A stretch of DNA of 64,000 nt, taken from Flavobacterium tyrosinilyticum (GTDB lineage Bacteria; Bacteroidota; Bacteroidia; Flavobacteriales; Flavobacteriaceae). Of the stretch, positions 7,969-15,269 are shown piece by piece (the stretch's first letter is position 1; every line of letters starts with the position of its first letter). The DNA lies in contig NZ_JAMOKG010000002.1 of NCBI RefSeq assembly GCF_023656565.1, forward strand, positions 377,619 to 441,618, read 5' to 3'. The notes under the pieces were generated by a model. That model did not search any database and had not been told where the DNA came from. It was given only the letters and a program-made list of their open reading frames with translations. The translations under genes and the position numbers were made by a program.

Positions 7969-8493
7969 ATGATGAAAGCTTTCATTTTATACATAATACT
8001 TTTGATCTTTTATTGCCCTGTGTTTTATGCTCAGGAAAAAGCAGATAATTCAGAATTTAAAAATTATAGTTCATCGCTTTTTAATTCAAAAGAGAAAGCA
8101 TTTAGTATTGTTTCTAATTTGAATAAAAAAGAAAAAAACGAATTGAATTCTAGAATTCCATCTGGCGTGCAAATTCAGCAGATAGGAGATTTTAATACAG
8201 TTTATGCGTTTTTAAAATCGAACGATACAAAAGTTGCTATAGATCAAAATGGCGATAGCAACGCATTATTGTTAAATAAAAATGCTAAAACAATTACTCA
8301 AAGTGTTGTTCAGCAAGGAGACAATAATAAGATTACCGATTTTACATTGCACACTAATTACAATGTAAATATGGAAATGATCCAAAAAGGAGATAATCAA
8401 AGCATTCAAAACATTGGAACCAATTCACTGTCCAAAAACATGAAAATTACGCAGACAGGAAATGGGGCCTCAATTATTCTTATAAATAATTAA
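7969..8493 (+). CDS. csgB: Minor curlin-repeat protein (CsgB-like nucleator)
   Basis: A 174-residue secreted protein with a signal peptide (cleavage near YAQ at residue 22). Residues 60-174 contain degenerate curlin repeats such as VQIQQIGDFNTV, VAIDQNGDSNALLL, VVQQGDNNKITDF, MEMIQKGDNQSI and MKITQTGNGASI. About 40 residues without repeats separate these from the signal peptide, unlike the first curlin. By analogy with CsgB it may anchor and nucleate the fibre at the outer membrane; the role is inferred from position and repeat quality. It lies six bases before csgE. Confidence 0.78.
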   Translation: MMKAFILYIILLIFYCPVFYAQEKADNSEFKNYSSSLFNSKEKAFSIVSNLNKKEKNELNSRIPSGVQIQQIGDFNTVYAFLKSNDTKVAIDQNGDSNALLLNKNAKTITQSVVQQGDNNKITDFTLHTNYNVNMEMIQKGDNQSIQNIGTNSLSKNMKITQTGNGASIILINN

Positions 8494-8499
8494 AATAAT

Positions 8500-9227
8500 A
8501 TGCATTTTATAAACAGACATATTACAATCTTTTTAATGCTTTTTGCAGTTTTAGCCTATGGACAAGTTCCGCAGGATAAGATAAAAGCAAAAATTGAAAT
8601 AGAGAAAGTAGAGAACAGCGTAAAAATTACAGGTACTGCAGAGAACTTAACAGATGTTATTCGAAGTGCCGCTTATCGCTTGTCTGTTATAAAAAATAAT
8701 GATAAAAGTAATAATCAATCTAATAATGAGCAAGTTGGTGTTTTTACCTTACAGCCCAACGAGATTCAGAAACTATCCACCTCTCAAATTAATTTGGCCA
8801 CAGATGACGAAGTAATTGTATTACTATTGTTTTATGATGAAGACAAACAAATTGTCGCAAAAGATCGTGTGGTATTAGGTGAAAAAAAAAAGATAATGTA
8901 ATAGTCCTTCCTACTGATGGGTTTGTTTTAAGAGGTATTATCACCGATGATACTAAAACAAAAGCGGGAAAAGATTTTTACGATAGGTATTATTACAAAT
9001 ACAATGAAATAGGGATAAACGCCGAAAAAATAGTAACAATAGGTGAAGAATATAGTTTTGCCAGAAATACTGCAATATCTATAGTAATAGATAATGAAGT
9101 TATTTATAATTTTCTAATTAGGCCAGACGACGAATTTTTAGATGCGGTTGCAGAAGAAGCTGTAAACGCAACCTTTACTTATTTGAAAGAAAAAGAAAAA
9201 GAACGCAAATATTTCACTCAGTATTAA
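8500..9227 (+). CDS. csgE: CsgE curli secretion factor with N-terminal CsgH-like domain; in two frames (-1 shift at A10)
   Basis: The zero frame runs 8500-8901 (133 residues): a signal peptide (about 1-21), then a beta domain with GVFTLQPNEIQKLSTSQIN, resembling CsgH/CsgC-type curli chaperones. The -1 frame runs 8892-9227 (111 residues) and is clearly CsgE: GFVLRGIITDDTKTKAGKDF, then SFARNTAISIVIDNEVIY and FLIRPDDEFLDAVAEEA. CsgE caps the CsgG pore and delivers curlins. The frames join at 8886-8892. Joined, they give 242 residues, a sensible length. The CsgE frame has no start codon of its own nearby. It is either a recoded gene, a phase-variable gene, or an intact gene with a one-base loss or sequencing error in the A tract. 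csgF follows after 16 bases. Confidence 0.8.
8882..8892 (+). other. Slippery A10-G tract inside csgE (A AAA AAG heptamer in zero frame)
   Basis: Ten A then G. In the zero frame the last codons read GAA AAA AAA AAG ATA ATG TAA, so 8886-8892 is A AAA AAG, the heptamer used for -1 frameshifting in E. coli dnaX. A -1 slip continues with GAT AAT GTA into the CsgE domain. An AGGTG sequence lies five bases upstream of the heptamer. No convincing stimulatory hairpin lies within 10 bases downstream; a weak one is at 8936-8952. Confidence 0.75.
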
Positions 9228-9243
9228 TTTTATTATTAGCGCT

Positions 9244-9648
9244 ATGAAATTTATTTTAACCTTCGCAGCAGTACTCTGCATTTCTCCGTTTATAAACGCT
9301 CAGGCATTAGTTTATAAACCAGTCAATCCGGCTTTTGGAGGAGACACCTTTAATTATCAATGGCTTTTAAGCAGTGCAGAAGCACAGAATAAGCAAAAAG
9401 ATAAAACAGCAGTTCCTGCAACACAAACTGATTTAGAACGATTTAAAACCAATTTAAATTCGCAATTGTTAAGTCAGATCTCTAGCCAGCTTTACAAACA
9501 GCAATTTGGTACAGATGGTATCAAAGAAGGCTCTTATACGTTTGGGAGTTATTCGGTAGATGTTTTTCCGTCATCAGATGGATTAACACTTAATATTTTG
9601 GATACCAATACAGGAGAGCAAACACAAGTAATCATCCCAAATCAATAA
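9244..9648 (+). CDS. csgF: CsgF curli assembly protein
   Basis: A 134-residue secreted protein. After the signal peptide (residues 1-19, INA before QA) comes LVYKPVNPAFGGDTFNYQWL, the conserved N-terminal motif with which CsgF enters and constricts the CsgG channel, then LLSSAEAQNKQKD. In E. coli CsgF links the pore to the CsgB nucleator at the cell surface. Its length matches the family (about 135). It ends one base before csgG. Confidence 0.95.
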   Translation: MKFILTFAAVLCISPFINAQALVYKPVNPAFGGDTFNYQWLLSSAEAQNKQKDKTAVPATQTDLERFKTNLNSQLLSQISSQLYKQQFGTDGIKEGSYTFGSYSVDVFPSSDGLTLNILDTNTGEQTQVIIPNQ

Positions 9649-9649
9649 C

Positions 9650-11011
9650 ATGCGATTACATCACTACCTATTTATTTTATTTGGATTTCTTTTTAATGGC
9701 TGCGGCGCTTACTATAATCAACCCACTGGAGTTCAAAAAGCTGTTTTGGGAGAGGGAACGCCTGCGACATCATTATTAAAAGATTTGCCAAAACCTAAGG
9801 AACAAGTTGTCGTTGGGGTCTATAAATTTAGAGACCAAACAGGACAATATAAGCCTCAGGAAAATGGAAGCAGTTTTAGTACAGCTGTGACCCAGGGAGC
9901 CACTTCTATTTTGATAAAAGCGCTGGAGGACTCAAAATGGTTTATACCAATTGAGCGTGAAAATATTGGAAATCTATTGCAGGAGCGAAATCTTATTCGT
10001 GCTACTCGTCAAGAATATATAAAAAATGCTGATCCGAATGAACCGCAGCTAACCCCTTTATTGTATGCGGGAGTTTTATTAGAAGGAGGAATTGTTTCCT
10101 ATGATTCTAATATTATTACGGGCGGATTTGGTGCGAGATATTTTGGTGCAGGAGCATCTGTAAAATATCGTCAAGATCGTGTAACAATTTATCTTAGAAT
10201 GATTTCTACATCAAACGGTAAAATTTTAAAATCTGTTTATATTTCAAAAACGATCTTGTCGCAAGCAATCGATGAGAGCCTTTTTAGATATGTCAATTTT
10301 AAAAGACTTCTAGAAGTAGAAACGGGATATACTACCAACGAACCAGTGCATATGGCTGTTACAGAAGCTATAGAAAAAGCTGTTGAATCTTTAGTATTAG
10401 AAGGAATAAAAGATAATGTCTGGGAAGCCGATGCTCCAAAATGGGAAGTTGATAATTTACTGAAAGCTTATGCCGAAGAAACCAAAACTGCCGATGTAAC
10501 TGGTTTGTATGACAGAGTGCTTGAAAACAGAAGAAGTAAATTTGCTATAGAACTTTCTGGCGGTACTACTTTAATGGATGGAGATTATCGAGATCCGCTA
10601 TTACGACCTTTTGGACGCGGAGCTTTAAAATGGATGCTTACTCCAAGTTTTACAGTAAGCGCTTCTACCAATGTTGTAAACCTCGCTAACAAAAATTTAC
10701 TTGATGTCGGGTATATTACCTACGATCTTAATATGGAATGGATTATTCTCCCAAAAGATCGTTTTACTCCATATTTATATGCTGGAGGAGGATATGGTAT
10801 GAATAGGAAATTTGAAAACACGTACGGAAAATTTCAATACGGTGCGGGTTTAGAATATATGGCATCAGATCGCATAGGAATAAAATTATTTGCTGAGCAG
10901 AATATCAATTTCAGTGACAATCTTGATTATATCGTAGCAGGAACACGTGATGATTACTATTATAAATTTGGGTTAGGACTAACGTTTTATTTCGGCAAAA
11001 AGAAAAAGTAA
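9650..11011 (+). CDS. csgG: CsgG curli secretion pore lipoprotein with C-terminal beta-barrel extension
   Basis: The outer-membrane channel for curlin export. The lipobox ends at Cys18 (LFNGC). The CsgG core spans about residues 20-255 with VVVGVYKFRDQTGQYK, STAVTQGATSILIKAL, WFIPIERENIGNLLQERNLI and LLEGGIVSYDSNIITGG. E. coli CsgG is 277 residues; this protein has 453. The extra 200 residues (about 256-453) form a linker and a domain of alternating aromatic/hydrophobic strands ending in YYYKFGLGLTFYF, like a small OmpA-type barrel. Comparable extensions may be usual in Bacteroidota, which I cannot check. It is the fourth gene of the secretion set and is followed by a lipoprotein gene after 57 bases. 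Confidence 0.93.
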   Translation: MRLHHYLFILFGFLFNGCGAYYNQPTGVQKAVLGEGTPATSLLKDLPKPKEQVVVGVYKFRDQTGQYKPQENGSSFSTAVTQGATSILIKALEDSKWFIPIERENIGNLLQERNLIRATRQEYIKNADPNEPQLTPLLYAGVLLEGGIVSYDSNIITGGFGARYFGAGASVKYRQDRVTIYLRMISTSNGKILKSVYISKTILSQAIDESLFRYVNFKRLLEVETGYTTNEPVHMAVTEAIEKAVESLVLEGIKDNVWEADAPKWEVDNLLKAYAEETKTADVTGLYDRVLENRRSKFAIELSGGTTLMDGDYRDPLLRPFGRGALKWMLTPSFTVSASTNVVNLANKNLLDVGYITYDLNMEWIILPKDRFTPYLYAGGGYGMNRKFENTYGKFQYGAGLEYMASDRIGIKLFAEQNINFSDNLDYIVAGTRDDYYYKFGLGLTFYFGKKKK

Positions 11012-11068
11012 TAGGCTAGAAATTTCGAAAATAGAAGACACACGTTTAAATCTTAAAGCAAGCTAATC

Positions 11069-12553
11069 ATGAAGAATTTATACAAAATAATAAGTGCAAT
11101 GTTTTTAGTGGTTTTGAGTTCCTGCAGTGAAGAAAAAATTGGATCATCTGATTATGGAACCGTTACCGGAAAAGTCGTTAACAGCGAAACTTTTGTGCCG
11201 ATGGAAAATGTGAAAATAATGTCTAGCCCAACAACTAGTACAGTATTTACAGACGCCGAAGGAAAGTTTACAGTTTCCAATGTTAAAGTTGGCGAATATT
11301 CTTTTCAAGCGCAAAAAGATGGCTTTACAGCAAAATTTGAATCAGTCAACGTGACAGCAAATAATACATCAGAAATTGTTTTTGAATTAAGTAAATCTAC
11401 GGCAAATAATAAACCGCCAACAGTTCCTGTCTTAACAGTTCCTGCAGATAATAGTGTAAACCAACTCGTAAATTTAGATTTAACTTGGACTGTTACAGAT
11501 CCAGATAATGATGCAATGACCTATACTGTAACGCTTAGAAATGATAAAAATAGCGATGTGGCTGTTTTTAATGACATAAAAGATAAAAAGTTGACAGTCA
11601 CAGATCTTATTTATGGAACTAAATATTATTGGCAAGTTACAGTAAATGATGGAGTAAATACTCCTGTATTAAGTACTATCAGCACTTTTTCTACAATAGC
11701 ATTTCCTGCAACAAGGCATTTATTTGTGAAAAGTATCAGTGGCAATAATGTAATTTTTACTGCAGATGATGCTGGCAAACAATACCAATTGACAAGTTCA
11801 GAAAAAAATAGCTGGCGTCCTAGACGAAATAATCAGGCTCAAAAAATTGCTTTTATAGGAACAAGCGGTTCGCAAAATGATATTTATACTATGAATTTTG
11901 ACGGAACCGATATTAAAAAGGTTACAAGTTCGGTTTCTATTGCAGGATTTAATGCAGATTATTTAGGTTATTCTTGGAATGCATCAGGAAGCGAATTTAT
12001 CTATCCAAATTTTGATAAATTATACCGAATAAAAAGCGATGGCAGCGGATTGACAAAAATCTTCCAGACTCCAAACGGTAAATTTATTTCAGAATGCGAC
12101 TGGAGTGCAGATGGAAGCAAAATAGCCTTAAAAGTGAATGATATAAATGGATATAATGTGGAAATTTATGTTATAAATCCGTCGGGTGTAATTGTTACGC
12201 CTGTGTTGGCAGGAGAGCAAGGTGCCGTTAGTGGTTTGAATTTTTCTGTTTCAGGTCTAAAATTAGTTTACACAAAAGATGTTTCAGGATTTGAGAGTTC
12301 CAATTATCGTCAGTTGGATTCTAAAATTTTCGAATACAGTTTTATTCTTGGAAATTCATATCAATTGGCTACAGAAAAAATCGCAGGAACAAATGATTTA
12401 GATGTTCGATACTCTCCTAATGAAGCAGAATTAATTTTTCTAAATACTTCAAATGATGGCATCTCTGTAAAAAACGTCGTGAAATGCGGTATTGGAGTTG
12501 CGAATTCGAGAACTACCTTATTCACAGGATCATCCATGCCCGATTGGGAATAA
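11069..12553 (+). CDS. Curli-operon lipoprotein: carboxypeptidase-like, FN3-like and TolB-like propeller domains
   Basis: A 494-residue lipoprotein (lipobox LSSC, Cys19). Residues about 28-110 form a carboxypeptidase regulatory-like domain (GTVTGKVVNSETFVPMENV, TDAEGKFTVSNVKVGEYSF). Residues about 113-208 are fibronectin-III-like (PPTVPVLTVPADNS, TKYYWQVTVNDG). Residues about 215-494 are a TolB/WD40-type propeller with repeats such as NDIYTMNFDGTDIKKVT and YRIKSDGSGLTKIF. It is co-directional with csgG and precedes the operon terminator, so it probably belongs to the curli operon. Its role (adhesive partner, fibre anchor or surface display) is unknown. Confidence 0.78.
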   Translation: MKNLYKIISAMFLVVLSSCSEEKIGSSDYGTVTGKVVNSETFVPMENVKIMSSPTTSTVFTDAEGKFTVSNVKVGEYSFQAQKDGFTAKFESVNVTANNTSEIVFELSKSTANNKPPTVPVLTVPADNSVNQLVNLDLTWTVTDPDNDAMTYTVTLRNDKNSDVAVFNDIKDKKLTVTDLIYGTKYYWQVTVNDGVNTPVLSTISTFSTIAFPATRHLFVKSISGNNVIFTADDAGKQYQLTSSEKNSWRPRRNNQAQKIAFIGTSGSQNDIYTMNFDGTDIKKVTSSVSIAGFNADYLGYSWNASGSEFIYPNFDKLYRIKSDGSGLTKIFQTPNGKFISECDWSADGSKIALKVNDINGYNVEIYVINPSGVIVTPVLAGEQGAVSGLNFSVSGLKLVYTKDVSGFESSNYRQLDSKIFEYSFILGNSYQLATEKIAGTNDLDVRYSPNEAELIFLNTSNDGISVKNVVKCGIGVANSRTTLFTGSSMPDWE

Positions 12554-12596
12554 AAAATAATAAACCAAGCTTTAATAACCAATTTTATTTCGGGAG

Positions 12597-12630
12597 ATCG
12601 GCAGAATATATAATTCTGCCGATTTTTTTT
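12597..12630 (+). terminator. Terminator of the curli operon
   Basis: The perfect 11-bp stem ATCGGCAGAAT / ATTCTGCCGAT with a 5-base loop is followed by eight T. Confidence 0.93.
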
Positions 12631-12674
12631 ATCAATCATATAATCGAATAAGGCAAAGAATTAAAAAAAGGGAT

Positions 12675-12682
12675 TATCTTTG
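12675..12682 (+). promoter_or_regulatory. TAnnTTTG -7 box for purM
   Basis: TATCTTTG lies 26 bases before the purM start codon and just beyond the curli terminator. No good -33 TTG is visible. Confidence 0.55.
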
Positions 12683-12708
12683 CTGCACATCAACACAAAC
12701 TAATTTTC

Positions 12709-13887
12709 ATGAGTTCAGATTCTAGCAAAAGATATGCACAAAGAGGTGTTTCGGCATCAAAAGAAGACGTACATAACGCTATAAAAAATATTGACAAAGG
12801 TTTATTTCCGCAAGCATTCTGTAAAATTGTTCCTGATTATTTAACTCAGGACGATGCGCATTGCCTTATTATGCATGCTGACGGAGCAGGTACAAAGTCG
12901 TCTTTGGCATATATGTACTGGAAAGAAACTGGAGATCTTTCTGTTTGGAAAGGAATCGCTCAAGATGCCCTAATCATGAATATTGACGATTTATTGTGTG
13001 TTGGTGCAACAGATAATATCTTGCTTTCTTCTACAATTGGAAGAAATAAAAACCTGATTCCAGCTGAGGTAATTTCTGCAATCATTAACGGAACAGAAGA
13101 ATTAATAAACGAATTAAAATCATTCGGAGTTACCATTCATTCAACAGGAGGAGAAACAGCCGATGTTGGAGATGTAGTTCGTACTATTATTGTAGACTCT
13201 ACCGTAACAGCTCGTATGAAACGCAACGACGTTGTAGACAACGCAAACATTAAAGCAGGAGACGTAATTGTTGGTTTGGCTTCTTTCGGACAAGCAACTT
13301 ACGAGAAAAGCTATAATGGCGGAATGGGAAGTAACGGATTAACTTCTGCACGTCATGATGTTTTTGGAAAATATTTGGCTAAAAAATATCCAGAAAGCTA
13401 CGATGCTGCAGTTCCAGAAGAATTGATTTATTCTGGACAGGTTAATTTAACAGATGAAGTTGAAAACAGCCCAATCAATGCGGGCCAATTAGTGCTTTCT
13501 CCAACTAGAACCTACGCTCCAATTATCAAGAAAATTTTAGATAAATATACTCCAAGAGAGATTCACGGAATGGTGCATTGCAGTGGAGGAGCGCAAACTA
13601 AAATTTTGCATTTCGTAAAAGATTTACACGTTATAAAAGACAATTTATTTCCAGTGCCACCATTGTTCAAATTAATTCAAGAACAATCAAAAACAGATTG
13701 GAAAGAAATGTACCAGGTTTTCAATTGCGGTCACAGAATGGAGCTTTACGTTCCAGAAAGTATTGCACAAGATATTATCGAAATTTCGAAATCATTCAAT
13801 GTTGATGCGCAAATTGTAGGTAGAGTAGAAGCATCTGATTCTAAAAAGCTTACTATTACAAGCGAATACGGAACATTCAATTATTAA
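12709..13887 (+). CDS. purM: Phosphoribosylformylglycinamidine cyclo-ligase (AIR synthetase)
   Basis: PurM catalyses ATP-dependent ring closure of FGAM to aminoimidazole ribonucleotide, step five of purine synthesis, in the cytoplasm. The 392-residue protein shows RYAQRGVSASKEDV at the N-terminus, the substrate region HADGAGTKSSLAYMYW, DALIMNIDDLLCVGATD, and STGGETADVGDVVRT. It is slightly longer than E. coli PurM (345) and follows the Bacteroidota form. No other pur gene is adjacent, so it forms a single-gene unit here; guaA lies 20 kb away. Confidence 0.9.
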   Translation: MSSDSSKRYAQRGVSASKEDVHNAIKNIDKGLFPQAFCKIVPDYLTQDDAHCLIMHADGAGTKSSLAYMYWKETGDLSVWKGIAQDALIMNIDDLLCVGATDNILLSSTIGRNKNLIPAEVISAIINGTEELINELKSFGVTIHSTGGETADVGDVVRTIIVDSTVTARMKRNDVVDNANIKAGDVIVGLASFGQATYEKSYNGGMGSNGLTSARHDVFGKYLAKKYPESYDAAVPEELIYSGQVNLTDEVENSPINAGQLVLSPTRTYAPIIKKILDKYTPREIHGMVHCSGGAQTKILHFVKDLHVIKDNLFPVPPLFKLIQEQSKTDWKEMYQVFNCGHRMELYVPESIAQDIIEISKSFNVDAQIVGRVEASDSKKLTITSEYGTFNY

Positions 13888-13895
13888 AATAAATT

Positions 13896-14035
13896 AACCA
13901 TATAAGTGATATAAGTTCATTTTAAACTGGCAGATTTGATTGTCAGGCTGAGGGAAGTCGAAGTCCTATTTTGATTTGACAGCTTTCGATTTCACTCAGA
14001 AAGAATTTATATTTTCTTATATCACTTATATGGTT
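13896..14035. repeat. 140-bp palindromic element with perfect 20-bp terminal arms
   Basis: The arms at 13896-13915 and 14016-14035 are exact reverse complements (AACCATATAAGTGATATAAG). Inside is a second, degenerate palindrome related to the element at 17616-17682 (TGTCAGGCTGAGGGAAGTCG against CTTTCGATTTCACTCAG). It looks like one mobile or REP-type element nested in another. There is no ORF inside. Confidence 0.75.
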
Positions 14036-14050
14036 TAAAAATATTTAACT

Positions 14051-14407
14051 ATGTACGAATTACTTTTTTGGAAATATCTAGACGAAATCTACCTGAACAA
14101 TCAGGAAGTTTATGAAGCTCTTGTTGAAAAACAAGAAGTTGAAGGTCTGGCTGAACTCCAAGTTGAAGTAATCGTAAATAGAATAAATTCAGTCTTTTCT
14201 GAATGGGAAAGAGTGGATGAAAACAGCTGGAAAAACCCAAAAGGAAAAGGTGCATTTCAAGTAATCACTACTCCACAAAGCATAAAAATTGACTGCTACG
14301 GAACAGAAGGAAAAACCATGAATAAATTGGTAGATATTATGGAGGAATTCAAATGTCCGCTTTACGACCCGCAAGTTCCAGAACGTTACGATGAAATGAA
14401 TGAGTAG
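14051..14407 (+). CDS. Conserved hypothetical small acidic protein
   Basis: A 118-residue soluble protein without signal peptide or membrane segment. It begins MYELLFWKYLDEIYLNNQ, is helical in the first half, then has a beta-rich part (GAFQVITTPQSIKIDCYGTE) and ends PLYDPQVPERYDEMNE. I do not recognise the family. Codon use matches the neighbours and the start is clear. It lies alone between the palindromic element and a minus-strand gene. A cytoplasmic role is likely, otherwise unknown. Confidence 0.7.
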   Translation: MYELLFWKYLDEIYLNNQEVYEALVEKQEVEGLAELQVEVIVNRINSVFSEWERVDENSWKNPKGKGAFQVITTPQSIKIDCYGTEGKTMNKLVDIMEEFKCPLYDPQVPERYDEMNE

Positions 14408-14424
14408 TTTTTTGTTTAAAGTTT

Positions 14425-14505
14425 CAAGTTTAAGGTTCCAAGTTTAAGGTTCCAAGTTTTTCCACAAAGTTTTGGAATTTGGAATTTAAAAAATTGGAAT
14501 TTCTT
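14425..14505. repeat. Short tandem repeat tract (14-bp units) and AT-rich filler
   Basis: Two perfect 14-bp units of CAAGTTTAAGGTTC (14425-14438, 14439-14452) are preceded by a degenerate unit and followed by TTGGAATTTGGAATTT, a direct duplication. A similar TTGGAATTT tract occurs near 28301-28332. These are low-complexity intergenic repeats between convergent genes. Confidence 0.6.
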
Positions 14506-14509
14506 AACC

Positions 14510-15133
14510 CTATCCATTTTTCAACAGTAAATCCTGTTCTTTTCTCATTTTTTCAGTCAACTGATTGATGTACGTTTTTATTTTCTGCGGAAGCGTATTC
14601 CAATTTTGATCTTTTTCAAAACTTCTGCAATCATCTAAATCGCATTCAACCGCGCGAATCACATATTTTTTATTTTTATAAACCGTAATAATTTTTACGC
14701 GTCTTATATAGCCATCTTCATTACGAGTTCCATAAACAATAATAGGTTCAATGTAACCGTCGCCATCAATATCTTTTGTGCTGCAATATTTTGTCCAGAA
14801 CCAAATGTTTGTTTCTTTCGGAATAGTATTTTCAAGCAAATCATTAATTCGCCATTTTTCTAGAAATCCGCCGTGATCATTGACTACGCAAATGGCTTGT
14901 ATTTTGGTGTTTAAAGTGTCTTTTTTAGAAACTGTTTTCTGATTTTCGCCCAAAACCAATTCGTAAACACCTCCTTTATCACTAAATTCAAATGCTTTAT
15001 ATATTGGGAAATCGGTTACATCTTTAAGCTCTCTTTCTGAAATTTCTTGTTTGGTCAATTTATAGCTTTCTATCTTTTGAGAAAAAACAAATGTCGAATA
15101 AAAGGAAAGTAGAAATACAATATATTTTTTCAT
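14510..15133 (-). CDS. Secreted protein with a DxDGDG motif, function unknown
   Basis: A 207-residue protein with a signal peptide (residues 1-18, VFS before QK). The core carries TKDIDGDGYIEPIIVYG, a calcium-loop-like DxDGDG motif as seen in FG-GAP-type or VCBS-like repeats, followed by a VKIITVYKNKKYVIRAVE strand region and two cysteines in ECDLDDCRSF. The C-terminal 40 residues are helical and charged. It is a single gene. I can support only an exported, possibly calcium-binding protein. Confidence 0.72.
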   Translation of the reverse strand: MKKYIVFLLSFYSTFVFSQKIESYKLTKQEISERELKDVTDFPIYKAFEFSDKGGVYELVLGENQKTVSKKDTLNTKIQAICVVNDHGGFLEKWRINDLLENTIPKETNIWFWTKYCSTKDIDGDGYIEPIIVYGTRNEDGYIRRVKIITVYKNKKYVIRAVECDLDDCRSFEKDQNWNTLPQKIKTYINQLTEKMRKEQDLLLKNG

Positions 15134-15269
15134 GTTTACTATATATTTTTAGTACATCAAAGATATTTAAACCTTTTGAGTCCTGCTAAATTTATGTTTT
15201 TTAAAAATAGATTTTGTTGTACTTTTCAATATTAAAAAACAAAGAGGATTTCTAAGAAAAACAATAAAA

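Noticed and set aside
8936..8952. Small hairpin downstream of the csgE slippery site as a frameshift stimulator
   Set aside because: It begins 44 bases after the heptamer and is weak; known stimulators lie about 5-10 bases downstream.
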